Assembly: GCF_001713475.1 (NCBI RefSeq)
Contig: NZ_CP016499.1
Location: 3,254,501-3,318,500 of the forward strand
DNA from: Agrobacterium sp. RAC06
Lineage (GTDB): Bacteria; Pseudomonadota; Alphaproteobacteria; Rhizobiales; Rhizobiaceae
DNA: 64,000 nucleotides
Direction: 5' to 3'
A program made the translations under genes and the position numbers. Numbering within the stretch: the first letter of the stretch is position 1; the number at the start of each line of letters is the position of its first letter. The notes under the pieces are model-generated. The model saw nothing but the letters and a program-made list of their open reading frames with translations, was not told where the DNA came from and made no database searches. Shown piece by piece: positions 52,233-61,892 of the stretch.

Positions 52233-53804
52233 CTAGGCTGCTTTCGGCAGAGGCGTCAGGCTATTCTCGACCCTGGCAATCAGGTCGCTCGCCGGCAAAG
52301 GCTTGGCGTAGAGATAACCCTGACCCTCCTTGATGCCGAGGTCCAGGAGCTTGCTCCGCTGTTCTTCGGTCTCTATCCCTTCGGCCACGACCTCCATGCC
52401 GAATTTCTCGGCAAGCGAGATCAATGCTTCGACCAGAACGCTGGACTTCCTGTCCAGGGCCACGCTGTCGACGAAGTACTTGTCGATCTTCAGATACTGG
52501 GCCTGAAGGGCATGAAGCGATGAAAGTCCGTTATGCCCGGTTCCTGCATCGTCGATCGCCAGCCTGATGCCAAGCGTTGCCAGTTCCCGCGCAACCTGCA
52601 ATGCAGACTCGAAGTCGGAAATCGGCTGACGTTCCGTGATCTCGATGACTAGCTGGGTGGGGTTCAATCCGGCTTTTGCGATCATTGCGGCCAGATTTTC
52701 GACAAATCCTGCACCGAGAAGCTGGTCCGGGGTCACGTTGAACGAAAGCTTGAGTGTCTCGTGGCGTCGGAGCAAGTCGCCGATCTCTGAGCCTGCCCTG
52801 CCGAGGAGGACTGATGTCAACGTGTCGATCCGACCATTGTTCTCGGCCAGCGGAATGAAGACTGCCGGCGAGACGCTGCCGCCATCGGGCTTGGTCCAGC
52901 GTGCCAGCATTTCGAAACCGGTCATCCGGCCGGTCGCAAGGCAGAAGAGCGGCTGGTAGACCGGATGCACATGTCCTCTGGAAAGAGCGTCGTCCAGCTG
53001 CCGCAGCGGCGTTGGCGGACGCACCAGACCTCTGGCGCCGAGATAACCCAGTCCGAGCGAAAACAGCCCGGCGATCACGATGATGTCGCTGCCGAAGCTG
53101 CTGTTCCAGGACCCGATGACAGCTTCTTCGATCATCAGCCTGACGCGGATGGGATAGCGCTCGGAGGCTTTCATGAATTCGCCAAACGGTCCGTCCAGTC
53201 CGGCAGCACCCTCTGGCTCGTAGCTCGATACGACCTGCTGATTGCTGAGCGTCATCTCCATCAGGGCATGGTCGCGCAGCTCGCCGGGCAGGATGTCGAA
53301 GAGAAGGCCTGCCGTGGCGAGGAAGGCGGTCAGGCTGCCATCCTCGGTCGTCCATCGCACCATCAGGCCTTTCCATTCCTCGGCCTCGATGGGAGCCAGT
53401 TCATAGGCGGGATTGATTGCGGGCACTGGATCGGAAGCAGCGAGGGCCGCCTGAAAGACCTGTTCATGGGCATTGTCGGCCCAACATGTCGCCTTTGCCG
53501 AGGAAACACGGATTTCCCGGATGGAGACGGAACGGAAGGCTATGTCTTCAATGGCCTTGTTGACGGACGGCGAGCAGCCATAGGGACCCTGTGCGCCAAG
53601 CTCGCCCATGCTCATGACTGCAAGATCGATCTGGCGTTCCAGCCGGATCACAGCGGCCGTCAATATGTCATTCAGTTGCTGCCGGTTCGCCTGAGCGACG
53701 AAAGACTGCGCGATCAGCCAAAGACTGCCAGCGACGAGCGCCGCAAGCGCGAGGGACGCTGCGGTCAATTTCAGTCGAACTCTCGTCGTCACGCTGCCAC
53801 CCAT
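52233..53804 (-). CDS. EAL-domain cyclic-di-GMP phosphodiesterase with periplasmic sensor
   Basis: A 523-aa membrane protein. Two helices (about residues 13-34 and 230-250) bound a periplasmic sensor of the CSS-motif class (GCSPSVNKAIEDIAF), and the C-terminal EAL domain covers about 270-515. The signature reads EMLAR instead of EALAR, with DDAGTGH, and the later EVVAEGIETEEQ and GQGYLY. The catalytic Glu and Asp positions are mostly present, so it is probably an active phosphodiesterase, although the Ala-to-Met change should be checked. No GGDEF domain is present. Confidence 0.88.
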   Translation of the reverse strand: MGGSVTTRVRLKLTAASLALAALVAGSLWLIAQSFVAQANRQQLNDILTAAVIRLERQIDLAVMSMGELGAQGPYGCSPSVNKAIEDIAFRSVSIREIRVSSAKATCWADNAHEQVFQAALAASDPVPAINPAYELAPIEAEEWKGLMVRWTTEDGSLTAFLATAGLLFDILPGELRDHALMEMTLSNQQVVSSYEPEGAAGLDGPFGEFMKASERYPIRVRLMIEEAVIGSWNSSFGSDIIVIAGLFSLGLGYLGARGLVRPPTPLRQLDDALSRGHVHPVYQPLFCLATGRMTGFEMLARWTKPDGGSVSPAVFIPLAENNGRIDTLTSVLLGRAGSEIGDLLRRHETLKLSFNVTPDQLLGAGFVENLAAMIAKAGLNPTQLVIEITERQPISDFESALQVARELATLGIRLAIDDAGTGHNGLSSLHALQAQYLKIDKYFVDSVALDRKSSVLVEALISLAEKFGMEVVAEGIETEEQRSKLLDLGIKEGQGYLYAKPLPASDLIARVENSLTPLPKAA

Positions 53805-53904
53805 GATGGCAAGGCTGGCAAACAATCCTTAAGATTGGCTCAAAGACCCAAGCCTGAACCGTCTCTGGATCATTCACAATCAGGAGAGCAGCGCGGAGCT
53901 TGGC

Positions 53905-54927
53905 TCACAGCTCGTAAATCCGCGGCCGCAGGATTTCGATGAAGCCCTGATCGCCCTTCGCCTTGGCGAAGTCGGGGGACACGTCGAATTCGACGATCGT
54001 GTCGCCCGCGGTCTTGGCCAGCACCCGGCGCGAGCCCGGGCGGTCAAGAACCCGCTGGATTGTCGCTGCCACACCCTTCGATGCGTCGTCGCTCCACACG
54101 ACATCAGTCGGACGGAAAAGAAGCTCGGCCGGCCCGTCCTTCAAACCTTCCGCGGCATAGGTCATGTTGCCGACGGTCGCCTGTCCATTCGATACACTCG
54201 CCTTCAGCGTGTTGGTGTCACCGAGGAAGCGCATGACGAAGGCATTGGCGGGATGGCGGCAGACCTCTTCCGGCGTGCCCTGCTGAACGATTTTACCCTT
54301 CTCAAGGATCACCACGCGGTCGGCGAGGTCGAGTGCCTCTTCCTGGTCATGGGTGACGAAGAGCGTGGTGATGCCCAGCTCGTCATGGATCGAGCGCAGC
54401 CAGCGGCGCAGGTCGCGGCGGACATTGGCGTCGAGTGCGCCGAAGGGCTCGTCGAGCAGCAACACGCGCGGATCGACGGCGAGTGCACGGGCGAGTGCCA
54501 CGCGCTGCCGCTGGCCGCCGGAGATCTGGCCGGGGAAACGTTCGCCGAGACCGGAAAGCTGGACGAGGGAAAGCAGGTCTTCGACACGACGGTCTATTTC
54601 GGCCGTCGAGCGCTTTACCTTCGACACCTTCATGCCGAAGGCGATGTTCTCGGCCACGGTCATATGCGGAAACAGCGCGTAGTGCTGGAACACGAAGCCG
54701 ACGCCGCGGTCGCGCACGGGAATGTTTGTCGCATCCTCTTCTCCGAAATGGATCTGGCCGCCATCGGCAAATTCCAGGCCGGCCACCATGCGCAGGATGG
54801 TCGTCTTGCCGGAGCCCGAAGGGCCGAGCAGCGCCACGAGTTCGCCGCTCTTGATGTCGAGGGAGACGCCATGCACGGCGCGGAAGGTTTCGAAGGTCTT
54901 GACGACCGTGTCGAGGCGAATGTTCAC
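53905..54927 (-). CDS. cysA: Sulfate/thiosulfate import ATP-binding protein CysA
   Basis: A 340-aa ABC ATPase that powers CysTW. Walker A GPSGSGKTT, signature QISGGQRQRVALARAL and Walker B VLLLDEPFGALD are present. A C-terminal regulatory domain (about 240-340, TOBE-like) is normal for this family. Last of the four-gene unit sbp-cysT-cysW-cysA; it overlaps cysW by 4 nt. Confidence 0.95.
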   Translation of the reverse strand: MNIRLDTVVKTFETFRAVHGVSLDIKSGELVALLGPSGSGKTTILRMVAGLEFADGGQIHFGEEDATNIPVRDRGVGFVFQHYALFPHMTVAENIAFGMKVSKVKRSTAEIDRRVEDLLSLVQLSGLGERFPGQISGGQRQRVALARALAVDPRVLLLDEPFGALDANVRRDLRRWLRSIHDELGITTLFVTHDQEEALDLADRVVILEKGKIVQQGTPEEVCRHPANAFVMRFLGDTNTLKASVSNGQATVGNMTYAAEGLKDGPAELLFRPTDVVWSDDASKGVAATIQRVLDRPGSRRVLAKTAGDTIVEFDVSPDFAKAKGDQGFIEILRPRIYEL

Positions 54928-55814
54928 GAATTCATCTCCGAAGTATTGCCGGCGAGCGTGGCCGGTCGGTTCCGGCGTCCTGCGCCCTGGCGTTCGAGCA
55001 GAACCTTGGCCACGAGCGTTACCAGTGCCAGCGCGGCGAGCATTGAGGCGGCAGCGAAGGCGCCGACGGCGTTGTAGTCCTGGTAAAGCAGCTCGATATG
55101 CAGCGGCAGCGTGTTGGTCTGGCCACGGATGTTGCCGGAGACGATCGACACGGCGCCGAATTCACCCATGACACGGGCATTGCAGAGCACCACACCATAG
55201 AGCATGGCCCATTTGATGTTGGGCAGCGTCACCGACAGGAAGGTGCGCAAACCGCTTGCGCCCAGCGAGGTTGCGGCCTCCTCGAGATCGCGCCCCTGCG
55301 CCTGCATCAGTGGGATCAGTTCACGGGCGACGAAGGGTGCCGTCACGAACATTGAGGCGAGCACGATGCCCGGCAGGGCAAAGAGAACCTTCAGCCCGGC
55401 GCTGTCGAGGGTGGGGCCGAAAATTCCCTGCAGGCCATAGACGAAGAGATAGGCGACGCCTGCCACGACCGGCGAGACCGAGAAGGGGATCTCGATCAGG
55501 ATGGTGAGCAAGCGCTTGCCGCGAAAATCGTGCTTGGTGATCGCCCAGGCGGCGGCCACGCCGAAGATAGTGTTGATCGGCACCGCGATCAGCGCTGTCA
55601 GTACCGTCAGCCAGATCGCATGACGCGTGTCGGGGTCTGCGATCGTCTCCAGGAAATAGGGAAGCCCCCTGGAAAACGCTTGGATGCCGATGACCGCCAG
55701 GGGCGCTACGACGAAAAAGGCCACAAGCACGAGGACCATGCCGATCAGCGTGTATTTGAAGAGGGGCGCATCGCCGACGCGTGGCGGGCGTCGATTGTTC
55801 GTGACGTGGCTCAT
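54924..55814 (-). CDS. cysW: Sulfate ABC permease CysW
   Basis: A 296-aa inner-membrane permease with about six helices and the EAA loop (EEAATSLGASGLRTFLSVTLP) that contacts CysA. It starts 4 bp after cysT and overlaps cysA by 4 nt. Matches the sulfate permease subunit II (CysW) type by order in the operon; CysT and CysW are similar to each other. Confidence 0.94.
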   Translation of the reverse strand: MSHVTNNRRPPRVGDAPLFKYTLIGMVLVLVAFFVVAPLAVIGIQAFSRGLPYFLETIADPDTRHAIWLTVLTALIAVPINTIFGVAAAWAITKHDFRGKRLLTILIEIPFSVSPVVAGVAYLFVYGLQGIFGPTLDSAGLKVLFALPGIVLASMFVTAPFVARELIPLMQAQGRDLEEAATSLGASGLRTFLSVTLPNIKWAMLYGVVLCNARVMGEFGAVSIVSGNIRGQTNTLPLHIELLYQDYNAVGAFAAASMLAALALVTLVAKVLLERQGAGRRNRPATLAGNTSEMNS

Positions 55815-55817
55815 GGT

Positions 55818-56639
55818 TCAGCCTTTCACCGTGTAGCGCAGCGCGCGGGCCTGCATGTAGTTGGTGACCGCCAGCATCACGAAGGCGGCGATCAGCATGA
55901 CGGAGGCGATCGCGGCGGAGGCTGGATAGTCGTATTCCTCGAGTCGGATGAAGGCGAGAAGTGCCGTGATCTCGGTCGAGAAGGGCTGATTGCCGGCAAT
56001 GAAGATGATCGCCCCGAATTCGCCGAGGCTGCGGGCGAAGGCGAGCGATGTGCCGGCAAGCAGCGCCGGCGTCAGAAGTGGCAGGATCACGCGGCGGAAG
56101 ATCGAAAGGTCGCTGGAGCCGAGCGTCTGGCCGGCCTCTTCGAGCGCCGGATCGAGCTCTTCAAGCACCGGCTGTACCGTGCGCACGATGAAGGGCAGGC
56201 TGGTGAATGCCATGGCAATCATGATGCCGAGCGGCGTATAGGCGACCTTGATGCCGATCTCGCCCAGTGCTGCGCCAAACCAGCCGTTGGAGGCAAACAG
56301 GGTGGTGAGCGAAATGCCAGCGACGGCCGTCGGCAGCGCAAACGGCAGGTCGACCAGCGCATCGACAATGCGGCGCCCTGGGAAACGATAGCGCACCAGC
56401 ACCCAGGCGAGCGCCAGGCCGAAGACGAGGTTGAACAAGGTCGCGACCAGCGCCGAGCCGATCGTCACGCCATAACTCGCCACAGCGCGTTCGGAAGAGA
56501 CGATGCGCCAATAGTCTGCGGGTCCGAGGCTCGCGGCCTTGAAAATCAGGGCTGCCAGCGGCAACAGGATGATGATCGCGGCATAGACCAGCGTGATCCC
56601 GAGGGACAGTCTGAAGCCCGGCAATACGCGGCGTTTCAA
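55818..56639 (-). CDS. cysT: Sulfate ABC permease CysT (CysU)
   Basis: A 273-aa inner-membrane permease with about six helices and an EAA-like loop (EEAGQTLGSSDLSIFRRVILP). Starts with MKRRVLPGFRLSLGITLVYA. It forms the membrane channel with CysW. The sbp gene lies 68 bp upstream; no hairpin or promoter is obvious in that gap. Confidence 0.94.
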   Translation of the reverse strand: MKRRVLPGFRLSLGITLVYAAIIILLPLAALIFKAASLGPADYWRIVSSERAVASYGVTIGSALVATLFNLVFGLALAWVLVRYRFPGRRIVDALVDLPFALPTAVAGISLTTLFASNGWFGAALGEIGIKVAYTPLGIMIAMAFTSLPFIVRTVQPVLEELDPALEEAGQTLGSSDLSIFRRVILPLLTPALLAGTSLAFARSLGEFGAIIFIAGNQPFSTEITALLAFIRLEEYDYPASAAIASVMLIAAFVMLAVTNYMQARALRYTVKG

Positions 56640-56707
56640 CGTCGTCGTCCTTTCATGAGAAAACCGGCGGATGATCCGCCGGTCCTGAAATCGATTGGAG
56701 ACCGTGC

Positions 56708-57691
56708 TTAGCGGCTGCCATAGATCCCATCAAGGATGGCACCCTCTGCGAAATGCTCCTCGGAAACCTTGGCCCAGCCGCCGAAGACGTCTTCGACGGT
56801 GACGAGACGGATCTCGGGGAACTGGTCCTTGTATTCGGCAGCGACCGTCTCGTCATGGACGCGGTGGCCGAAATCGGCGGCGATCTTCTGACCTTCCGGC
56901 GAATAGAGGAAGTCGAGATACTTCTTGGAGAGTTCCTGGCTTCCCTTGGCATCGGCGACCTTGTCGACGATCGCGACCGGGAATTCGGCAAGCAGGCTCA
57001 CCGACGGCACGACCTGCTGGAACTTGTCCTCGCCATACTGCTTGGCGATTGACTTGGTCTCGGCTTCGAAGGTGATGATCACGTCACCGGTCTCGCGCTC
57101 GACGAAGGTCGTCGTCGCGGCGCGGCCACCGGTGTCGAAGACCGGCACGTTGTCGAAGATCTTTTCGACGAATTCCGTCACCTTGGCCTCGTCGCCGGCA
57201 AACTTCTCCTTCGCATAGGCCGTTGCCGCCAGATAGGTGTAGCGGGCATTGCCCGAGGTCTTCGGGTTGGGGAAGATCACCTGGACGTCGTCGCGGGCGA
57301 GATCGTCCCAGTCCTTGATGTTCTTCGGGTTGCCGGCGCGTACCAGGAAGGACGGGAAGGAATAGAAGGGCGAGGCATTGTTCGGGAATTCCGACTGCCA
57401 GCCTTCGTTGATGAAACCGTTCTTGGCCAGGAATTCGACGTCCGTCACCTGGTTGAAGGTGACGACGTCGGCTTCCAGACCCTCAACGATGGCGCGTGCC
57501 TGGCGCGAGGTACCGCCATGCGACTGATCGATGCTGACGCCCGGATTGGCCTTGATGAAGGCTTCGTTCTGGGCGGCGAAGATCTCGCGGGCGATGTCAT
57601 AGGAGGCGTTGAGCAGCTTGTCTGCGGCGCTGGCCGAAACCGGCAGGGACAGGGCGGCGAGGGCGGCGCTCAAGAGTAGGAGGCGTTTCAT
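56708..57691 (-). CDS. sbp: Periplasmic sulfate-binding protein
   Basis: A 327-aa exported binding protein. Signal peptide LLLLSAALAALSLPVSASA, then AADKLLNASYDIAREIF, a sulfate-binding-family start. Segments SHGGTSRQARAIVEGLEADVV and FPNPKTSGNARYTYLAA form the oxyanion pocket. It recognises sulfate or thiosulfate for the CysTWA permease. The 142-bp upstream gap to 57834 is GC-rich with a partial hairpin but no clear regulatory box. Confidence 0.95.
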   Translation of the reverse strand: MKRLLLLSAALAALSLPVSASAADKLLNASYDIAREIFAAQNEAFIKANPGVSIDQSHGGTSRQARAIVEGLEADVVTFNQVTDVEFLAKNGFINEGWQSEFPNNASPFYSFPSFLVRAGNPKNIKDWDDLARDDVQVIFPNPKTSGNARYTYLAATAYAKEKFAGDEAKVTEFVEKIFDNVPVFDTGGRAATTTFVERETGDVIITFEAETKSIAKQYGEDKFQQVVPSVSLLAEFPVAIVDKVADAKGSQELSKKYLDFLYSPEGQKIAADFGHRVHDETVAAEYKDQFPEIRLVTVEDVFGGWAKVSEEHFAEGAILDGIYGSR

Positions 57692-57833
57692 GGACTGGTA
57701 CTCCGGGATGCGGGGGATCTATCTGCCCCGCAAACTAGAGGGTCGGCCCGCCCCTTCCGAGGAATGGCCGACCAATGATTGCCCGGAGGGGCAAATATCT
57801 TTCCGCCGGAGGGGCCCCCGCCGGAATGGTCCA

Positions 57834-58715
57834 TCAGCGCGTCGGAACCGGCACTTCGCCGCGGTAGTCGTAAAAGCCGCGGCCCGACTTGCGACCCAGC
57901 CAGCCGGCCTCGACATATTTGACCAGCAGCGGGCAGGGACGGTACTTCGAGTCCGAGAGGCCCTCATGCAGCACCTGCATGATCGAGAGGCACGTATCGA
58001 GACCGATAAAATCGGCAAGCTGCAGCGGGCCCATCGGGTGGTTGGCGCCGAGCTTCATTGCCGTGTCGATCGCTTCGACCGAGCCGACGCCTTCATACAG
58101 CGTGTAGATCGCCTCGTTGATCATCGGCAGCAGGATGCGGTTGACGATGAATGCCGGGAAGTCTTCGGCGACCGTGATCGTCTTGTCGAGCGAGGAGACG
58201 AAGTCCTTGGCGGTGGCGAAGGTGGTTTCATCGGTTGCGATGCCGCGCACCAGTTCTACGAGCTTCATGACCGGGACCGGGTTCATGAAATGGATGCCCA
58301 TGAAACGCTCCGGCCGGTCGGTGGCCGAGGCGAGCCGGGTAATCGAGAGCGACGAGGTATTCGTTGCAATCAGTGCCTCTGGCTTCAGAACCGGGCAGAG
58401 TGTCGCGAAGATCTTGCGCTTGACAGTTTCATCCTCGGTCGCTGCCTCGATCACGAGATCTGATGGAGCGAGGTCGTTGACGTCCGACGAGCCGGAGATC
58501 AGCGCGAGTGCGGCCTTGCGATCCTCGTCAGTGATCTTGCCATTGGTGACCTGTCGGGCGAGGTTGCCGTTGATGGTAGCGAGGCCTGCCTCGATCCTCT
58601 CCTTGGAGAGATCGTAGATCGTGACCTTGTAGCCGGCGGCGGCGGCGACCTGGGCAATGCCACAGCCCATCTGGCCGGCACCCACGACACCCACATTGCT
58701 GATCTTGTCCGTCAT
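57834..58715 (-). CDS. 3-hydroxybutyryl-CoA dehydrogenase
   Basis: A 293-aa NAD-dependent enzyme that oxidises 3-hydroxyacyl-CoA, mainly 3-hydroxybutyryl-CoA, in beta-oxidation or PHB-type pathways. Rossmann motif GVVGAGQMGCGIAQVA, the catalytic His in MGIHFMNPVPVMKLVE, and the C-terminal helical domain with PNHPMGPLQLADFIGLD-like sequence are present. The start at 58715 fits the family. It lies downstream of etfA in the same direction, behind a terminator, and shares electron transfer with EtfAB. Confidence 0.94.
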   Translation of the reverse strand: MTDKISNVGVVGAGQMGCGIAQVAAAAGYKVTIYDLSKERIEAGLATINGNLARQVTNGKITDEDRKAALALISGSSDVNDLAPSDLVIEAATEDETVKRKIFATLCPVLKPEALIATNTSSLSITRLASATDRPERFMGIHFMNPVPVMKLVELVRGIATDETTFATAKDFVSSLDKTITVAEDFPAFIVNRILLPMINEAIYTLYEGVGSVEAIDTAMKLGANHPMGPLQLADFIGLDTCLSIMQVLHEGLSDSKYRPCPLLVKYVEAGWLGRKSGRGFYDYRGEVPVPTR

Positions 58716-58765
58716 CGTCTCGCTCCTCACCCGTTCTCGTCTTCACTCAAGAAGATGGCACCGAC

Positions 58766-58798
58766 AAAAATGCCGGACCCGCTCATCGCGGACCCGGC
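58766..58798 (-). terminator. Rho-independent terminator of etfB-etfA
   Basis: On the minus strand GCCGGGTCCGC pairs with GCGGGTCCGGC (11 bp, two G-T) around a 5-nt loop; five T's follow. A second perfect hairpin (CCTTTCGC-AACT-GCGAAAGG, 58833-58852) lies just after the etfA stop. Confidence 0.8.
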
Positions 58799-58856
58799 TG
58801 ATTGATAGACCGCAAAGGTTTCTTTGACCAGTCCTTTCGCAGTTGCGAAAGGGCGA

Positions 58857-59786
58857 TCAGAGCGCCTTCTCGAGCTCCGGCAGGGCCTCGAAGATGTCGG
58901 CGACGAGGCCGTAATCGGCAACCTGGAAGATCGGTGCTTCCTCGTCCTTGTTGATCGCGACGATGACCTTCGAGTCCTTCATTCCGGCGAGGTGCTGGAT
59001 GGCACCGGAGATGCCGCAGGCGATGTAGAGCTGCGGGGCAACCACCTTGCCGGTCTGGCCAACCTGCCAGTCGTTCGGGGCATAGCCTGCATCGACGGCC
59101 GCACGAGATGCGCCGACGGCGGCACCCAGCTTGTCGGCTACAGGCAGGATCACTTCCTGGAACTTCTCCGAGGAGCCAAGCGCACGGCCACCGGAAATGA
59201 TGATCTTGGCCGAGGCCAGTTCCGGGCGGTCGGACGAGGACAGCGCATCGGAAACATAGCTGGATACGCCGGTGTTTGCAGCGGCAGCAATGCTTTCTAC
59301 GGCAGCAGACCCACCTTCACCGGCAGCGGCGAAGGAGGCTGTGCGAACGGTGATCACCTTCTTGGGATCGGTCGACTGCACGGTCTGGATGGCGTTGCCG
59401 GCATAGATCGGACGCTTGAAGGTGTCGGCAGAGACCACTTCAGTGATTTCCGAGACCTGCATGACATCAAGCAGGGCTGCGACGCGCGGCATCACGTTTT
59501 TGCCGACCGAGGTCGCGGCCGCAATGATCGTGTCGTAGGAGCCGCCAAGCGAGACGATGAGGGCCGCCAGCGGCTCTGCAAGGTTGTTGCCGAGCGAAGC
59601 GTCGTCGGCGAGCAGCACCTTGGAGACGCCCGAGAGCTTTGCAGCCGCATCGGCGGCAGCCTTGGCGCCGGAGCCGGCGACCAGGACATGCACGTCGCCA
59701 CCGATCTTGGTGGCGGCCGTGAGCGCCTTCGCGGTCTGTTCGGAGACGGTCGCGTTGTCGTGTTCTGCGAGAAGAAGAATAGCCAT
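58857..59786 (-). CDS. etfA: Electron transfer flavoprotein subunit alpha
   Basis: A 309-aa FAD-binding subunit of ETF, which takes electrons from acyl-CoA dehydrogenases to the ETF:quinone oxidoreductase. The C-terminal FAD-binding domain shows [15 protein letters not shown], and the ending segment [22 protein letters not shown] is the family signature. Start [10 protein letters not shown] at 59786. etfB lies 25 bp upstream. Confidence 0.95.
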   Translation of the reverse strand: MAILLLAEHDNATVSEQTAKALTAATKIGGDVHVLVAGSGAKAAADAAAKLSGVSKVLLADDASLGNNLAEPLAALIVSLGGSYDTIIAAATSVGKNVMPRVAALLDVMQVSEITEVVSADTFKRPIYAGNAIQTVQSTDPKKVITVRTASFAAAGEGGSAAVESIAAAANTGVSSYVSDALSSSDRPELASAKIIISGGRALGSSEKFQEVILPVADKLGAAVGASRAAVDAGYAPNDWQVGQTGKVVAPQLYIACGISGAIQHLAGMKDSKVIVAINKDEEAPIFQVADYGLVADIFEALPELEKAL

Positions 59787-59811
59787 TTTACGTTTCTCCT
59801 GTCCGTTCCGC

Positions 59812-60561
59812 TTACAATACGCCGGCTTCGTTCTTGAGCTTGTCGACAAGCTCTGCCACCGACTTCACCTTGATGCCCGCCTTGCGGCCACCCGGCTCCT
59901 CGGTCTTCAGAACCTTGAGGCGCGGTGCGACGTCGACGCCGAAGTCGGCCGGGGCCTTCTTGTCGAGCGGCTTCTTCTTGGCCTTCATGATATTGGGCAG
60001 CGAGGCGTAGCGCGGCTCGTTCAAACGCAGGTCGGTGGTGACGATCGCCGGGAGCTTCACGTCGATGGTCTGGAGACCGCCGTCGACTTCGCGGGTGACG
60101 GTCGCCTTGTCAGCGCCAAGCTCGAGCTTGGAGGCAAACGTCGCCTGGCCCCAGCCGAGGAGAGCCGCCAGCATCTGGCCGGTCTGGTTCGAATCGTCGT
60201 CGATCGCCTGCTTGCCGACGATGACGAGGCCCGGAGCCTCAGCCTCGACCACGCCCTTCAGGAGCTTGGCTACGGCGAGCGGCTCGACGGCTTCGTCTGT
60301 CTCGATCAGGATGCCGCGGTCAGCGCCCATGGCGAGTGCGGTGCGGATGGTTTCCTCGGCCTTGGCCGGGCCAATCGACACGATCACCACTTCTTCGGCC
60401 TTGCCGGCTTCCTTCAGCCGCAGCGCCTCCTCGACGGAGATCTCGTCGAAGGGATTCATGGACATCTTGACGTTGGCGAGCTCGACGCCTGAACCATCTG
60501 GTTTGACGCGGATCTTGACGTTGTAATCCACAACCCGCTTGACTGGGACGAGTATCTTCAT
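59812..60561 (-). CDS. etfB: Electron transfer flavoprotein subunit beta
   Basis: A 249-aa AMP-binding subunit of ETF. It begins [20 protein letters not shown], and the signature segment near residues 160-180 ([31 protein letters not shown]) is intact. First gene of etfB-etfA; a perfect palindrome at 60697-60712 lies 136 bp upstream. Confidence 0.95.
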   Translation of the reverse strand: MKILVPVKRVVDYNVKIRVKPDGSGVELANVKMSMNPFDEISVEEALRLKEAGKAEEVVIVSIGPAKAEETIRTALAMGADRGILIETDEAVEPLAVAKLLKGVVEAEAPGLVIVGKQAIDDDSNQTGQMLAALLGWGQATFASKLELGADKATVTREVDGGLQTIDVKLPAIVTTDLRLNEPRYASLPNIMKAKKKPLDKKAPADFGVDVAPRLKVLKTEEPGGRKAGIKVKSVAELVDKLKNEAGVL

Positions 60562-60696
60562 GGGTTCCTCTCTTCAAATCTTCTGCCGGAAAATGCGCGC
60601 TGATGCGCTCCGCCGTTTGTCGATTGGCGACATCGATACGCATTTTTTTCCCAAACACAACGATCGATGCCGTTTGACGGACAGCAATAATTTACG

Positions 60697-60712
60697 TTGA
60701 CGTTCACGTCAA
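60697..60712 (-). promoter_or_regulatory. Perfect palindromic operator-like site upstream of etfB
   Basis: TTGACGT, TC, ACGTCAA: 7-bp arms without mismatch. It resembles operators of MerR- or TetR-type regulators of fatty-acid or branched-chain amino-acid breakdown (for example LiuR-like). The minus-strand TTGACG in the site could be a -35 element with TATTGC 17 bp later. The regulator gene is not in the window. Confidence 0.55.
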
Positions 60713-60735
60713 TACTTTGCCGCCGCGACCTCTTG

Positions 60736-61593
60736 TCATCGTCCCCAGTGGGTGACCTTGCGAACCGGTTGCGATGCCGTGGTTTTTGCGCCGTTTTCTG
60801 CCTCGTCCCTCTCCCAGGCTCTCGTGTCGCCGGCCGGTCTTTGCCCCCAGGGGCCTACTGTGGCGACATCCACGGTGGGCGCGGCGTGTTCGACAGCCTT
60901 GGGTGTCACGATCGCCCGATCGAAGAGCGGCACACCCGGACGTCGCAAAAAGAGCACCAGGATCGCACCGGCGATGATGCCGCCGACATGCGCGCCCCAG
61001 GAGACATTGCTGTCACCGTCGATCACCAGCATGACGAATTGCTGGCCGACCCAGAAGAGAAGCGGGATGAAGGCCGGGAGCGGCAGCGGAAAGCGCATGA
61101 AGACCAGCACCCAGACGCGCACCTTTGGGTGCAGCATCAGATAAGCCGCAACCACGCCCGATACCGCGCCCGACGCCCCGATCAGCGGCGCTTCGCTCGC
61201 CGGCATAACCAGCCCATGCACGAGCGCGCCGGCGGCCGCGCAGGCAAGGTAGAAGAACAGGAACTTGAAGTGCCCCATCGCATCCTCGACATTGTCGCCG
61301 AAGACCCAGAGGAAGAGCATGTTGGAGCCCAGATGAAGCCAGCTGCCATGCAGGAAGGAATAGGTGACATAGGTCGCCCCCTCCGGCACCAGCACCAGCC
61401 GCGGATCGAGCTCGGCAATATCGAAGGCGACGGCCGGTATGAAGCCCATGCCATAAACCCCGATCTCGTAGAGCGCCTCCGGTGCCAGTGTCGCCAGCGC
61501 ATGGGTCACGACATTGGCGAGAATCAGCCCCAAGGTCACATACTGCTTGCGGATGTGCTTCAGCGCGTTTCGGTCGTGCAGGGGAATGAACAT
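60736..61593 (-). CDS. Rhomboid family intramembrane serine protease
   Basis: A 285-aa membrane protease with six or seven helices. Catalytic Ser141 is in GASGAVSG and His202 in WGAHVGG; the N-terminal HGSWLHLGSNMLFLWVFGDNVE segment is the family signature. It cuts membrane-anchored substrates in the plane of the membrane. Its C-terminal tail beyond residue 240 is long, charged and probably cytoplasmic. Nearest operon partner is not evident. Confidence 0.92.
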   Translation of the reverse strand: MFIPLHDRNALKHIRKQYVTLGLILANVVTHALATLAPEALYEIGVYGMGFIPAVAFDIAELDPRLVLVPEGATYVTYSFLHGSWLHLGSNMLFLWVFGDNVEDAMGHFKFLFFYLACAAAGALVHGLVMPASEAPLIGASGAVSGVVAAYLMLHPKVRVWVLVFMRFPLPLPAFIPLLFWVGQQFVMLVIDGDSNVSWGAHVGGIIAGAILVLFLRRPGVPLFDRAIVTPKAVEHAAPTVDVATVGPWGQRPAGDTRAWERDEAENGAKTTASQPVRKVTHWGR

Positions 61594-61687
61594 CGCGCCT
61601 CGTCGGGTTCGCCGGAGATGGGTGCGTAGAACCTAGCGCAGCTTGGGGGATGGGGACAGGGGGAGGTTGCCATGTAGGCGGCTCCCA

Positions 61688-61883
61688 CCTCCCCCTTAGC
61701 GGGGGAGGACGGAAAATCGAAGGCTTGAGGTCCGCGCAAGCCGCCTAAACTTCAGATTTTCCAAGAGAGGGGCAAAGTTGCGCGGGCAGAAACCTCAGCA
61801 GGCCCCCTCTTGCGAAATCTGAGGTTTGCCCCTGATCGGGCCAATTCCCCGATTTCGGTTTCTCCCCCGCAAGGGGGGAGAAA
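61688..61883. repeat. Mosaic of nested inverted repeats, rhizobial intergenic palindrome type
   Basis: The 299-bp gap between the rhomboid and PduO genes holds three stem-loops: CCTCCCCC/GGGGGAGG (61688-61708); a long arm pair 61747-61772 and 61802-61828 (AAACTTCAGATTTTCC... against ...GAAATCTGAGGTTT, ~25 nt each, few mismatches); and TTTCTCCCC/GGGGAGAAA (61859-61883). This resembles RIME-like mosaic elements of Rhizobiaceae. No protein is encoded here. The rest of the gap, 61594-61687, shows nothing clear. Confidence 0.65.
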
Positions 61884-61892
61884 TGTCGTCGC

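Noticed and set aside
57692..57833. Riboswitch or cysteine-type operator upstream of sbp
   Set aside because: Only a GC-rich imperfect stem was seen; no known sulfur-control motif could be recognised.
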